A stretch of 64,000 nucleotides of DNA from Gigantopelta aegis (GCF_016097555.1 NC_054713.1:7839462-7903461), one strand, 5' to 3'. Shown: positions 35,404 through 49,034, counted from the stretch's first letter. Notes: generated by a model from the letters alone, not told the origin. A program made the numbers and translations.

Positions 35404-36454
35404 ATCGTTCGCCAAATGCGATTTAAATTAGAATTTGGCATTTTATTTTTATCATTTCCAATTCGCCAAAAGCCTAATGCAAAAGCTGTATGTCGTTTGA
35501 ATGTGTATAACTATTTCAGATAATAATTCTGTTAAGCCAAAGTTTGCTACTAAAATTTGGGCGTCTAGATTGTACCGTTGTTGGTATATATATATATTTG
35601 AAACGTGAATACGTATACGCCATAAATAACCTTACTACGTGTCTGCTAAGCATTTCTGATTAGCAGGTGTTAAGTTTGACGGTTAAAAAGCATACCTTGT
35701 AAAAACAAAAAAGACTCACATGTCTAAAAGTGACTCATGTGGTTTTGTTTTTAATACCCAGGAAATTATAAAGATCCGAAAAAGTCGTATGAAAACTTCA
35801 GTGTGATAGAGTATCTTGCAGTAATGAATTATAGCGGTTTCGTTTCATTTTAATTTATTTTTCAGCTTAGGCCTAATGTCTGATTACGTTTCCAACACAA
35901 TGTCCTGGTCAAATATTTTAACTAAAGAAACCAAAATTTTCTCTCCAGCGCCTGAATTTTCTCTCCAGCAGAAAAATGGATGTTTAGTGAGAGGAAATTC
36001 AGTTCAATGGACTCATTTAAGCAAAAGGAAAGGAATATATTTTTAACGACAACTCTAGTTCAGGATGTTCCAGTTGTAGGTAACTGGTTGTAACGGGAAA
36101 AACTCTAATTACATCGATCGATCTTGCGACCCATCGCACCTGGAACGAGCTCTTTATGACCGAGCCCAAGTTTGTCAGGACCATATCCAATCAATGTTCA
36201 TACACGCCCACCCTGGGCCCAGACTCTCGCATCACCAGTCACTGACCATAGGGTTTCGTCACGCTCCCATTTAAGCGGATAACTCACTCTGGATTGGAGT
36301 AGGCACTGGGATAAAAACGTATATCAATCATGCTCTAGCCAGAATGTTACACTGGTATTTCAAACGTCGTGGTATGTGCTGTCCTGTGCAGGTAAGGCTC
36401 GTGAGAACTCCCCATAATATGTCAGTTGCGGGTTTTCTCTTTTGTGACAATTTC

Positions 36455-36635
36455 ATCATCATCGTTATCATCATCATCATCATCATCATCGTCATAATCA
36501 TATTCATTACCATCATCATCATTATCATCGCCACCATAATCATCATCATCACCAAAATCATCATCACTGTTGTAATTATCATCATTACTATTGTCATCAT
36601 AGTCATTAGCATCAGCATCATCGTCAGAATCATTT
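36455..36635. repeat. (CAT)n / (ATC)n microsatellite
   Basis: CATCATCATCATCATCATCA with interspersed ATT, ACC and GTC triplets; open in several frames only because of its 3-base period. Confidence 0.93.
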
Positions 36636-36894
36636 GACCAAATATATGATTCGCGTGTCGCTTACGATGTCGACAACATGGTCATTATAATTTTTCTTTC
36701 AGCACTGTGACGAATTACAATCACAATTTTAGGTGCTCTAAAGAAATTTGAAATAATATTTCTATTCTTTCCAAATAAAACATTCCACACCCATTCTAAT
36801 AAATCCTTTTAGAATATTGTCAGACATACCAGTATATGAAACTGAATACAAAAAAAAAAATGTTTAACGACACTAATAAGCCCAATGCTAGAGT

Positions 36895-37172
36895 CTTTGC
36901 TTGATGCGCGATCTAGGATCGATCCATGTTGGTAGGCCCATTGGGCTATTTCTCGTTCTAGGCAGCGGACCACGACGGGTATATCGAAGGCCGTGGTATG
37001 TGTTGTCCTGTTTGTGGGATGGTGCATACAAAAGATTCCTTGCTACTAATTGAGAAATGTATCGGGTTTTCTCTCTAAGATTATATGTAAACATTTACCA
37101 AATGTTTGCCATCCAACAGCCGATGATTAATAAATGAATCTGCTCTAGTAGTGTCGTTAAACAAAAACTTTA
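36895..37172 (+). mobile_element. SINE, tail beta
   Basis: TTGCTTGATGCGCGATCTAG, central domain, TAGTAGTGTCGTTAAACAAA. Confidence 0.85.
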
Positions 37173-37177
37173 ACTTC

Positions 37178-37338
37178 ATAAAATATCCCTTGCTACTAAT
37201 GGAAAAATGTAGCAGGAAAAATGTAGCAGGTTTCTTCTCTAAGATTATATGTGAAAATTACTAAATGTTTGACATCCAGTTATCCGATCATTAATAAATC
37301 AATGTGCTCTAGTGATGTCTTTAAACAAAACAAACTTA
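37178..37338 (+). mobile_element. SINE tail beta, tandem partial copy
   Basis: TCCCTTGCTACTAATGGAAA to GATGTCTTTAAACAAAAC, with an internal 17-bp duplication of AAAAATGTAGCAGG. Confidence 0.82.
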
Positions 37339-37387
37339 TCCCAGTGGCAGCTTGCGTCACACGGCGCACGCATTTGCCGCACATTAA

Positions 37388-37648
37388 ATTTTATTAACTG
37401 GCTTTTTTTGTTTTCTTGCACGAAAGATTCTTCCGCTAAGAGGAGACAAATCACTTAAACACGAAGTCGCCACAAGCAACCTAAAGTAACCTCGGGCGGG
37501 TGATTCGTAAAAATAAAGTTTATTAACTGGCTTTTTCTGTTTTTACTGCACGAAAGATTCTTCCGCAAAGAGGAGACAAATCACTTAAACACGAAGTCGC
37601 CACAAGCAACCCAAAGTAACCTCGGGCGGGTGATTCGTAAAAATAAAA
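37388..37648. repeat. 129-bp tandem direct duplication upstream of exon 1a
   Basis: Two nearly identical copies start at ATTAACTGGCTTTTT (37393 and 37522). Each includes a CACGAAAGATTCTTCCGC segment, GTCGCCACAAGCAAC and CCTCGGGCGGGTGATTCG. Only a few substitutions separate them, so the duplication is young. It lies about 150-300 bp before the exon 1a promoter. Confidence 0.85.
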
Positions 37649-37785
37649 AACAATCTACGTAAATACGGCGCACAAACGTAACCGGGCATCAATTACTACC
37701 CAATCCTTTTTTGGCAGCTTCATACGTCTCTGCTGCGATCGTCTGGGTAGACAAATGTCACGGACGACACCGAAGGCTACGTGAC

Positions 37786-37813
37786 CACGTGACGAACTCG
37801 CACGATGATATAA
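37786..37813 (+). promoter_or_regulatory. Putative promoter of exon 1a: E-box and TATA
   Basis: CACGTG at 37786-37791, inside the direct repeat ACGTGAC-C-ACGTGAC, is followed 23 bp later by TATAA at 37809-37813; the ATG is 118 bp downstream of the TATA. The same order and spacing occurs before exon 1b. Confidence 0.45.
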
Positions 37814-37926
37814 CCGTTGTCTTAGCTTTCGAGGGATCTCCTGACAGTGTTACTTCTGGAAAAGGAACGCAGTGGGAACGGGGGTACGGAAAGCGAGTGG
37901 ACCGGAAAACAAGTACAAAAGAAAAA

Positions 37927-38116
37927 ATGTTCTTCCTGGGCTTAGCGCTGTTGGCTGGGTTGTGTGCGGTGGTGCCAGAGGTAGGAGGGCAGGCCATGAT
38001 GGGGGGATGCCAGTATCTGAGCAGTCAGAAGAGTCGATATCCCATCAACACGGCTCCCTTTGAGCTCCTGACGAGGTCAAAGAAGAAAGAAGTCACTCGA
38101 GGATGGCCCATTGAAG
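37927..38116 (+). CDS. Reeler-like gene, first exon copy 1a (signal peptide)
   Basis: ATG at 37927, donor GAAG|GTAAAG at 38117. 63 codons plus one base. Hydrophobic signal sequence [16 protein letters not shown], probable cleavage near GGQA, then a mature part with [20 protein letters not shown] and VTRGWPIE. An upstream in-frame ATG-like extension (from 37711) is open but bears no resemblance to copy 1b, so 37927 is preferred because the two copies align residue for residue from there. The intron carries a half SINE at 38166. Confidence 0.7.
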
Positions 38117-39221
38117 GTAAAGAAAACAACAAATTAATGAACGAATGAAAGAAAGAAAGAAAGAAAGAAATATTTTATTTAACGACGCACTCAACACATT
38201 TTATTTATGGTTATATGGCGTCAGACATATGTTTAAGGACCATACAGATATTAAGAGAGGAAACCCGCTGTCGCCACTTCATGGGCTACTCTTTTCGATT
38301 AGCAGCAAGGAATCTTTTATATGCACCATCGAAAGAAAGAAAGAAAGAAAATCTAAAGACAATTTTTAACCATTTGTTTGTTTTTAAAGTAGCAGAAACT
38401 AGTTTCAACCCGTGAAAATGGACACTAAGTTTGGTTAATCTACAAACAGGGGTCCCGTTTTTCGAATAGATCTTAGTGCCGAGGTCACCTTTTAATGCAT
38501 AGCTACCTCAAGCACTTAAGGTGATCTTAGCGCTAAGATCGCGTCGTAAAACGGGCCCCGGTAATACATCTGGATAAAGTTTAAAAAGTTAAAAAAAAGA
38601 GTGCTGCAAATGTCTGTGACGTTGAAACGGGTGAAATACCCTTGAAAGTAGACTAAAGCTTGTCTACACCATAACCGTTACTTGTTAGAGGTATGTGCGT
38701 TTTTAAAAATATGTTATATGCATTTTGTGGTATTAGAAACAACAGGATGACAAGAAACACTTCGGATGTACGGAAATGGATAAAACAATCTATGCAATGT
38801 CTGATTTCAATTATCATAAGGGCTCTAGTAATTAAAAATACGCCGCAGTGTTTAAAAACTAGGGTATGTCTCTTTAACTGCAGAGTGCGATCTGAAAAAC
38901 AAATTACATTTATAAGATTAAGAAAATAAACAATACATATACATTGCATAATGATATACGCACGAAAATGTATTTCAAGGATAAAACAAAGAAAATATTT
39001 AATATAAATATATTATGTACATACATACATACACATAAACACGGATACAATGGTGAAATAAAGAAAATGTTAAATATAAACAGGTAAATTACGTATACAC
39101 TAGAGTCAATATACATTTAAATAAACACAGATTGACAGACAGACACACAGACAGACAAACAGGCATGTATAAATTTACACTAGTTAATAAAAAATGGAGG
39201 TCTGTTTGTGTGTGTGTTTGC

Positions 39222-39291
<70 letters not shown>

Positions 39292-42239
39292 GTTGTGTGT
39301 GTATGGTCATTTGGCATTTTTTAAAACCTATTTTCGTGCTTATATCCAATTAAGGTTCAAGCACGCTGTTCTGGGAACACACCTCAGCTATCTGGACTGT
39401 TTGTCCAGGACAGTGGGTTAATTGTTAGTTGGTTAGTGGCTACTGAGAGAGAAGACGGTGTAGTGGCCTTACCCATTGAGCCCTTAAGAACTGGGTTGAC
39501 ATTTTTGACATTTATAAAACAAATAATTTTGAAGGCGAATAACATATAACCATATCCGATCACATTTTTTCAAGCTATATCTATTTGGCATGCGACAATG
39601 CAGGAACCTAAGATCTTTTTACAGCCTCCTGGCCCGCACCAAACAGGACAGTCCTACAGACAAAGCTCGAGCCATATATGGCCACAGTTCTTCCCATTTG
39701 GTTGAAAATCCGGAAATATATTCGGGCAATTAGGGCCGTAGCTAGGATATTTTGTTTGGGGGTTGGGGTGGTGGGCAACTGAGTAATTAATAGTCTAACA
39801 CTCCTTAAACGGTTAAGAAGAGAATTTTCTTTAAGTTTCTATAATTTTTCCCGGATTTTCTTCTGGGCCCTACGACCCTGACAATTGACCTGCTGTTTGA
39901 CTGTGATTATTTCATGGCAAACAGCTTTGAAGTGGTAACCATCACACTGAAGTTGACAAGGGAGAGCATGTAGTTTTTCAAACATGTGTAACTTGTTGAC
40001 ACTGAAGACTTTTTTTGTGGTAATTCCAGCCCATGCAAACGTAACACTTTTTGTGTAAAATTGGTGTACACCGGCCAGGTTTAGTGGGTCTGTTTGCTTA
40101 AACCAATATCCTGGAAGAAAGAGCTGGACAACATGGGGTTGTCCTTTTCATGGTATGTTGTCCCCAGGCAGGCAAAGGTTCATAAATCAAATCCATGGGC
40201 CTACTGATATTAGTAAAAGTGATATAGCCGCTAAAGCTATATAGAAACATATAGAGTATATAATTGTGGTGTGTGGTCATCTTGTGGCCAGGATAGCTCC
40301 TATGTGAAAGCAAAGCACCCGACAGTGTTTGTTTTGTTTTATTTAACGATACCACTATAGGTAGTACTAAACCAAATAACTTCCGGTTGGGTCAAAGTTC
40401 GAGGTGCACCCAACTTTTGATAGAGAAGTGAACACCACAAGTCCTGTGATTGGTTATAAATGTGAGTGTGTTGGTTGTAAAAAATAATAGATTCATCTGG
40501 GTAAAAAGAAAAGCAATTTTATTTCATCTAGTACCAATGTGTCAAGTAGCCTTGTGCTTGAAAGATGTATGGGGTACCTGTAAAAAAAAGTACTCGAATT
40601 TTGTGCGGAACTAGGGTAGTCATAGACGCTACCCGTTATCTCAGAAACGAGCAGCTTGATCCCCAGTTTTTTCTGATTCACTTTAAGTGTGAGGGATGGT
40701 AGTATTTATATCCGTGGTGTTTATGTCGATTGATACGCTGCAGGTAAGAGGTTTAGTCACATATGTTACTATTGTCGTCTATGGGATTTGATTTGGTAGT
40801 ATACACCCTAGACACTGTTGGATGTCAAACGTTTGGTAATTCTGATACGCAGTCATCAGAGGAAACCCGCTACATTGTTTTCTAATGCACCAAGGGAGTG
40901 AGTCATGACTGTACACATGGACCCATAGGCGTACGGGCACCCATTTTTGTAGGGGGACAGACTGACGTTTGCCCGAATTAAACGAAAATGCCCGAATAAC
41001 AACATTTTTATATGGATTACAACTAATTTTGAAGGCAGAATGGTGGAAGTACATGGCAAAAAGGTCTCAGGTTAGCACATTTTGCCCGAATAACTGTCTT
41101 ATTTTTTTCCTCAACAATTAGAGATTTGTTGCTCCAGCACTAGAGGGGCTGTTCCCCGTCCCCCTGCCCCTGTCTCGTACACTTATACGCGGACCATACT
41201 ATCATAACAACTTTTGGAATCCGTCTTGTGAAGAGATACGATATCGAATATGCCAATAGCAGATTCGTAATCGTTATATATGGTCCAGCTCATATTACAC
41301 ACTTTTAAATGTTAATCTTTTTTTATGTATTACTGGCGAGTAGATTAAACATAAATTATAATAGATTAATTTTCTCGAAAAAAAGATCTTGGTTTTGAAA
41401 AGTTTAAGTGCGTTTTGTTTAACGACACCGCTAGAGCACATCGATTAATACCTTGGTTTTGTTTAACGACACCGCTAGAGCACATCGATTAATACCTTGG
41501 TTTTGTCTAACGACACCGCTAGAGCACATCGATTAATACCTTGGTTTTGTCTAACGACACCGCTAGAGCACATCGATTAATACCTTGGTTTTGTTTAACG
41601 ACACCGCTAGAGCACATCGATTAATACCTTGGTTTTGTCTAACGACACCGCTAGAGCACATCGATTAATACCTTGGTTTTGTCTAACGACACCGCTAGAG
41701 CACATCGATTAATACCTTGGCTTTGTTTAACGACACCGCTAGAGCATATCGATTAATACCTTGGTTTTGTTTAACGACACCGCTAGAGCACATCGATTAA
41801 CACCTTGGTTTTGAAGGCAAAATACTTTCAAAGAAATAGTCCTTTCATTTCTTTTTCTTTCACAATAGACGAACTGTCAAACGTAACCGAATGTTAGACA
41901 CCTAATACTTTGGGTTTTTTAACGACACCACTAGAGCACATCGATTTATTAATCCTTTGTTTTGTATAACGACACCACTAGAGCACGTCGATTTATTAAT
42001 CTATTGGATGTCAAACATTTGGTAATTTTGACATATAGTCTTAGAGAGGAAACCCGCTACATTTTTTTCATTAGCAGCAAGGGGTCTTTTATATGCACCA
42101 TCCCACAGACAGGATAGCATATACCACGGCCTTTCATATGCCATTCGTAGTGCACTGGCTGGAACGAGAAATCGCCCAATGGGCCCACCGACACACCAAA
42201 TATCTGTACTTGTGTAGAGCTGAAGTTAAACAAACAATC

Positions 42240-42286
<47 letters not shown>

Positions 42287-45200
42287 TCTTCAAAAAAAGA
42301 AACGCAAAAGGGTACAAATGGGTTATAACTCCGATTTTATGTTTCCTACCGGTTCATGCTTTGTGAATATAAGGTCATTGCATGTCCCAAACACATTCCC
42401 ACGGTTACATTCGATAAAACGCAGCTACTGTACAATAAAGTTCCAAAATGTGAATATTCGCAAAAACGCAGCCACGTGCAAACCATGTCACCACTGCACG
42501 TGCGTTGTCTGCACGTGCAACATGAACACCGACAGTATAAAAGTGCAGGGTGTTCGCTTGCCTGGCCTCTGTATCTGGCCGACAGTTGACAATCCAGGAC
42601 ATGCCACGTCTCAGTGAACCGCAGAGAAACAATGCCATCGGCCGACTAGACGCAGGCGAATCCAGAACGGCCGTTGCCAGGGTATTCCATGTGTGCCCAA
42701 GCACCATCTCCAGACTGTGGGACCGTTACCAGCAACATGGATCAACACGTGACCTCCCTAGATCCGGTCGACCACGGGTCACTACCCCCGGGCAGGACCG
42801 CTACATCCGGGTACGCCACCTTCGGGAACGATTGACTACTGCCACCTCCACAGCCGCAGCAATACCAGGTTTGCGCAGGATATCCGACCAGACCGTACGG
42901 AACCGCCTACGTGAGGTAGGAATTCGTGCCAGACGTCCAGTTCGAGGTGTCATCTTAACACCACAACACCGTCGACTCCGACTGCAGTGGTGCCAGATTC
43001 ATCGACAATGGCCTCAACTGCGATGGAGACAGGTGTGGTTCAGTGACGAGTCCCGATTTCTGCTCCGACGTCATGATGGAAGATGTCGCGTGTATAGGCG
43101 TCGTGGTGAACGTTATGCGGCAAACTGCGTGCAGGAAGTGGACAGATTCGGCGGGGGTAGTGTCATGGTGTGGGCAGCCATCTCACACACTGGCAGAACT
43201 GACCTGGTCCACGTGCAGGGCAACCTGAATGCACAGGGCTACATTGACCAGATCCTCCGGCCACACATCGTTCCAGTTATGGCCAACGCCAACGCAGTGT
43301 TCCAACATGACAACGCCAGGCCTCACACAGCACGTCTCACAACGGCTTTCCTACAGAACAACACATTAATGTCCTTCCTTGGCCATCGATATCACCGGAT
43401 TTGAACCCAATTGAGCATCTATGGGACGAGTTGGACCGACGCCTCCGACAGCGACAACCACAGCCCCAGACCCTGCCCGAGCTGGCAGCAGCCTTGCAGG
43501 CCGAGTGGGCCACCATCCCCCGGGACGTCATCCGTACTCTGGTTGCTTCAATGGGCAGGCGGTGCCAGGCAGTTGTCAACACACGCGGAGGCCACACCCG
43601 GTATTGACTCCAGATGACCTTGACCTTGGTGGTGTGTCCTATCACTTACTCACAATGGACTAGAGTGAATTGTGAACAATCCTGCAACATTTGGTAATTA
43701 TCGGACTCACCATTCAATAATTAAATCAATTCTCCAAATGTTACGACAATGTGGTTTTGCGTTTCTTCTTTTGAAGAGTCTATATATATATATGTACACG
43801 TATTCGTATTCTACCATGTTATGCGGATGGGTGGCAGTGAGAAACGAATGAAACCACCCCAACTCAACCCTCAAAAGCCCTACAAAACCAACAACAACAA
43901 AATCCCCCAACAAAACAAACAAAACCTTTATAAATTTTTACAAAAGCATACCAAAAATAACCACGCCCCCAAAAAGGAAAAACAACCTCGAAATGCACCC
44001 CCACCTAAACAAAAAACCACCACCAACAACAAAAACACCCTCCTTGATCATGTAAACTAACAATCACACATAAACACGTAATTATGTTATCACCACCCTG
44101 TCAAAAGCCTGTGTTTATTTATAATCAAAGAGAAAGGGGGAAAAAAGGAGAGAAAAAATCCATAAATAAACAGGTACTGGAGTAATATTTTTAGAATCGA
44201 GGGACGCCATTAATATTTAATCCCCATGTCACGTCATATTATGCAGCTCCGGCGGTCACGTGATCACGTCACAAAATATAATATAACAGCTGACGTCGCC
44301 CTCTAGGGTGGTGTTTAGCGAGCGACGTAGGGAGACGAGTGTTTGGAACAGTGGTGCATGCTAGGACGTTGTGTACGATGCTGTTTCTGGGAGTTGCTGT
44401 GGTAGTGACATGGTCGTGGTTGGTACTAAATGTCTCCGGATATGGTAGGCTAGGCGCATGCGAGTACCTAAGCAGCAGAAAAAGCATATATGCAGTAAAT
44501 ACCGCCCCGTTTGAACTGGTGACCAGGTCGTACAAACAGGCTGTCACACGAGGATGGCCCATCGAAGGTAAAAAGCTAAATCCTTTTTTTTTCTTCACGC
44601 CATTCGTTATTTATGACAGCACACACCAATAACACACACATGTGTGTTTTCTAGATTTAAAGACATACAACACCATTCGTTATTTAGGATATTACACTCT
44701 AATAACACACATACGTGTTTTATTGATTTAAAGACATACAACACCTTTCGTTATTTAGGATATTACACTCTAATAACACACATACGTATTTTATAGATTT
44801 AAAGACATACAACACCATTCGTTGTTTAGGATATTACACTCTAATAACAGACATACGTGTTTTATAGATTTAAAGACATACAACACCATTCGTTATTTAG
44901 GATATTACACTCTAATAACACACATACGTATTTTATAGATTTAAAGACATACAACACCATTCGTTATTTAGGATATTACACTCTAATAACACACATACGT
45001 ATTTTATAGATTTAAAGACATACAACACCATTCGTTATTTAGGATATTACACTCTAATAACACACATACGTATTTTATAGATTTAAAGACATACAACACC
45101 ATTCGTTATTTAGGATATTACACTCTAATAACAGACATACGTGTTTTATAGATTTAAAGACATACAACACCATTCGTTATTTAGGATATTACACTCTAAT

Positions 45201-47180
45201 AACAGACATACGTGTTTTATAGATTTAAAGACATACAACACCATTCGTTATTTAGGATATTACACTCTAATAACACACATACGTGTTTTTAAAGACTTAC
45301 AACATCATTCGTTATTTAGGATATTACACTCTAATAATACATATACGTTTGATAACAATTTAAAGTCATATGGCTGGCTGCTCCTAAGTAATGATCATGT
45401 GGCAACGGCCATGCCGTCCAGTGGAAAAACCCTCACACGATTGAAATTGATTTCACCGTGACGTATACGTTAACCTGAAACAGACTGGACTATGAGGCAT
45501 AAGTTATTGCAAGCACAATGGTTGTAAATAGGTTTAATGGGAAAATACGTATAAATTAATATTAAACCTGGTTTTTGAGGATATGCAGTAAAGAGAATAC
45601 TACCATACTGTGGTATAATTAAGAAACTGACGGTGGAGCGACGCGTAATTTATTTTCTGGATTAAAAATTCAAGTCTCTCTGTTGTTAAAAACTTCGCCC
45701 TCTCTAAAGTTTGAGAGAGAAGAGACTTCGCTCTATGATTTTGACCTCGCGTGAGGCCTGCCATAGGCGTTCGTTAGATGCCATTTATCTTACAACTCGT
45801 TAACAAAATGTCGATGTAATATATATGGTATCTAAGCACCACTCATGTAGTATTCTCTTTATATTTATATTCTCAGTGGAAAAAAGGTGTCTTTTGTGTG
45901 AAACAAGAGTTGAAAATTCAAGACGATATTTATTCGGTTATTGAGGCCACATGGCCGCGATAACTACTTTTAAAACAAATTAATCGAGCGCTACTTATGT
46001 ACAAATTACAATACATATTCAGTTTAAACTGACAGATTTGTCTTTACAAACCAAGGCTATTCTTTTAATACATTTCATATTTTTGGAAATCAATAAATAA
46101 AAATGTTCTCTTGAAGGATTTACAATAAAATGTTCTGATGTGAAATGTTTCCTGCTTAAACCATAATATGGACATACTAAAATATGGACATCTTCCACTT
46201 GTTTGAGATTACACTTTTTAAAAGTGGTTCAAAAGCACACCAGGCATATAATTTCATATGTACCACAATATAAGATGAACAAGTGCAGCAATTATGAAGA
46301 TATACGAATCCAGAAAATCCAACAAGGATTTAACACTGAATGAATTCTCCAAAAGTTTAACATTTTATATCTACTAGAAAACGTCCATTGTATTTCACAA
46401 CATAAGCTATGTTTCTGATTTTAAAACTAAAATAATAATTTAAAAAAAACAATATACCGATAAAAATTTAACATATTTGAACCATGTCAAAATTGCCAAC
46501 ATTAAAAAAAGACCACAGTTAAATTTCTTACACCCAATTGTTTTGTGGTTTGTTTATAACATGATATATCTTTAGTCAGACACTAGTATATAATTAGAAG
46601 CCCTGAACAAGTAATAGTCTTAATCTTCATGTACCAACAAGACTAAAATTAGGTCGTTTCTAGGAAATGTTAAATGGACTTATTTGCTATTGTTTGCATG
46701 AAATGGCCATCTGGATCTCGTAATACAATATTTACGACTTGTCTATCTAAAGATTTTCTAAATATGGACTACGATGGTGCTGAGTGGTGCCGTTAAAAAA
46801 AACCTTTAAACAATGGTGCTGAAAATGTCAATACATGGGATCTTTTTGATGATAACCCTTCACCTCAGAGTACCATGATCCATTGACATTGTGGAACACA
46901 TAAAGGAACAGACAGTACAATTAGACATAATACCCAAACAAATGGTGTATATTTACTCCAGACATTTGTGGACAGCTGGTGCATCCAACATGCAGAAATG
47001 TATACACAAACATTATAAGCACATGTATTTAGATTTGAAATATATGTTGCTTTAAAAAAACAAAAAAAACACCCCATCAACAATTAGTTTGCTTTTTGGA
47101 AAAACATCACTTCGTTTAAGAACAATGATATAAATTCTCAATATCTATCTATCTATCTACCTACCTACCTACCTACCTAC

Positions 47181-47236
<56 letters not shown>

Positions 47237-48275
47237 ATCTATATCTATATCTATCTATCTATCTATCTATACCGCTTTTCATAGCATTTGAGAAAGGTAT
47301 TTGAGGATCTGCTGTCGATCTTAAGAATTCAGTATATCCATTTATTTTGTAACAAATGTGAAGAGATGTTATCACCAGTATCATTGTATTGTGCAATATT
47401 TCCACATAACAATCACCAGAAAATATACTTTCAGTTGCTATGTCATGCGAAAATGTTACACTCCTGACATTTTAGCAAAATACATTTTTATTTATTTGGT
47501 GATGCATGTGTCGAATCATACCATTTTTTTAAACACAATTTTGATCTACAGATGACTTGTCAGGCCTTGACCTCAATGTTTTTCAGTAGTAGCCCACCAG
47601 GCTACCAGGTTATACAATCTAGTAGCCCTCAGTAAAAACTGGTAGCCCCATAACTAAAAACCCCAAATAATTAAAAAATATATAAAAAAGCAAAATCATT
47701 TATTTAAGTTATTAACAGAGATATATTGGAACTGGAACTGATAAACATTATGTGATGGAGGGGGGCGGGGGGTCCTGATGAAAAGACAGAACCCTTTGTG
47801 TCGGTATTTAAAGGAAATACTTTAAACATAACTTAGTTTTCATACATTTAAATCTCCTATGTAAAACCTTTAGATTTTCACCAAGAGAGTTCAAGGTGAA
47901 AACCCCTACCAAATACACAAATACGAAACATACTTAACACAATCCTTAAATCAACAAACATAACACAATACATTGTATACCTCTCAATATTGCAATTTCG
48001 TAGGTTTCAAAACATAAATAATGTCTGTCTGTCTATCTGTCTGTGTGCCTGTGTGTGTCTGTCTATCCACCCGAAACTCGCGCACCCACCCATCCATCCA
48101 TCCGTCCATCCATCCATCCATCCATCCACCCACCAATCCATCCATCCACATATCCATCCATCCATCACATCCATCCATCCATCCACCGACCCACCGACCG
48201 TAAAACTGCCCATCTACCTACCTACCTATTTGTCTATCTGTCTATAGATCTTTATCTACCTGTCTATCTATATGC

Positions 48276-48309
<34 letters not shown>

Positions 48310-48449
48310 ATCTATCTATCTATCTATCTATCTTCTATCTTTCCTTCCTTCCTTCCTTCCTTCCTTCCTTCCTTCCTTCCTTCCATCCATCCATCCATCC
48401 ATCCATCCATCTATCTATCTACATATCTGTATAGATCTTTATCTACCTG

Positions 48450-48483
<34 letters not shown>

Positions 48484-48762
48484 CGTTCCTATACCCAACT
48501 GAAACGAAACGGCGATTACTTGATGTCAAATACATTTAGAATGTCATCAGTTACAAAGCGTCTATCCTGTCAAACTCCTGTTTAATTTCAACACGATTTA
48601 GTGCACTGCCTGTTACGATCATTTCACCTGACGTTATTGTTTTGTAAATATAATCAGGTCATGACCACAGAAGAATGATAAAAATTCAATATAAAAAACA
48701 AATTACATTAAACGACAACAACAACAACAACAACACCACCATAACAACAGCTGCTGCTGCTG

Positions 48763-48816
<54 letters not shown>

Positions 48817-49034
48817 TACTCATCCATTCATTTATTCTTTCTTTCATTCATTCATTCATTCATTCATTCATTCATTCATTCATTCATTCTATCATTCTTT
48901 CGTTAATTCGTTCCATTGGCAGATCCAGAGGAGTCACAGGGGTCCCGTGACCCACCCTTATCATTTAATATGCCCTTTTTAAATTGCTTATTTCTTTAAT
49001 TCATCATCCACTAAACAAAGATCATTGGCGGATC

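Larger units (their letters stand above)
23463..37385. other. Intergenic region between the two genes
   Basis: Apart from the listed SINEs, MITEs, arrays and simple repeats I see no exon. 28.8-30.2 kb is apparently unique AT-rich sequence with a GA/poly-G tract at 29.06-29.12 kb. 33.45-34.76 kb is an unassigned, compositionally mixed block (see findings). Confidence 0.55.

Noticed and set aside
36328..36637. Met/Ile-rich frames at the CAT repeat
   Set aside because: Caused by the trinucleotide repeat; both strands open.
37711..37926. Upstream extension of the exon 1a frame (72 extra residues)
   Set aside because: It would bury the signal peptide, has no counterpart in copy 1b and overlaps the promoter.
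42318..42617. 99-aa plus-strand frame at the left of the Tc1-type element
   Set aside because: Lies in the element's 5' non-coding part and overlaps the real transposase in another frame.
48043..48585. 180-aa Ser/Pro/His/Leu-rich frame
   Set aside because: A chain of CTGT, CCAT, CTAT and CCTT microsatellites; not a gene.
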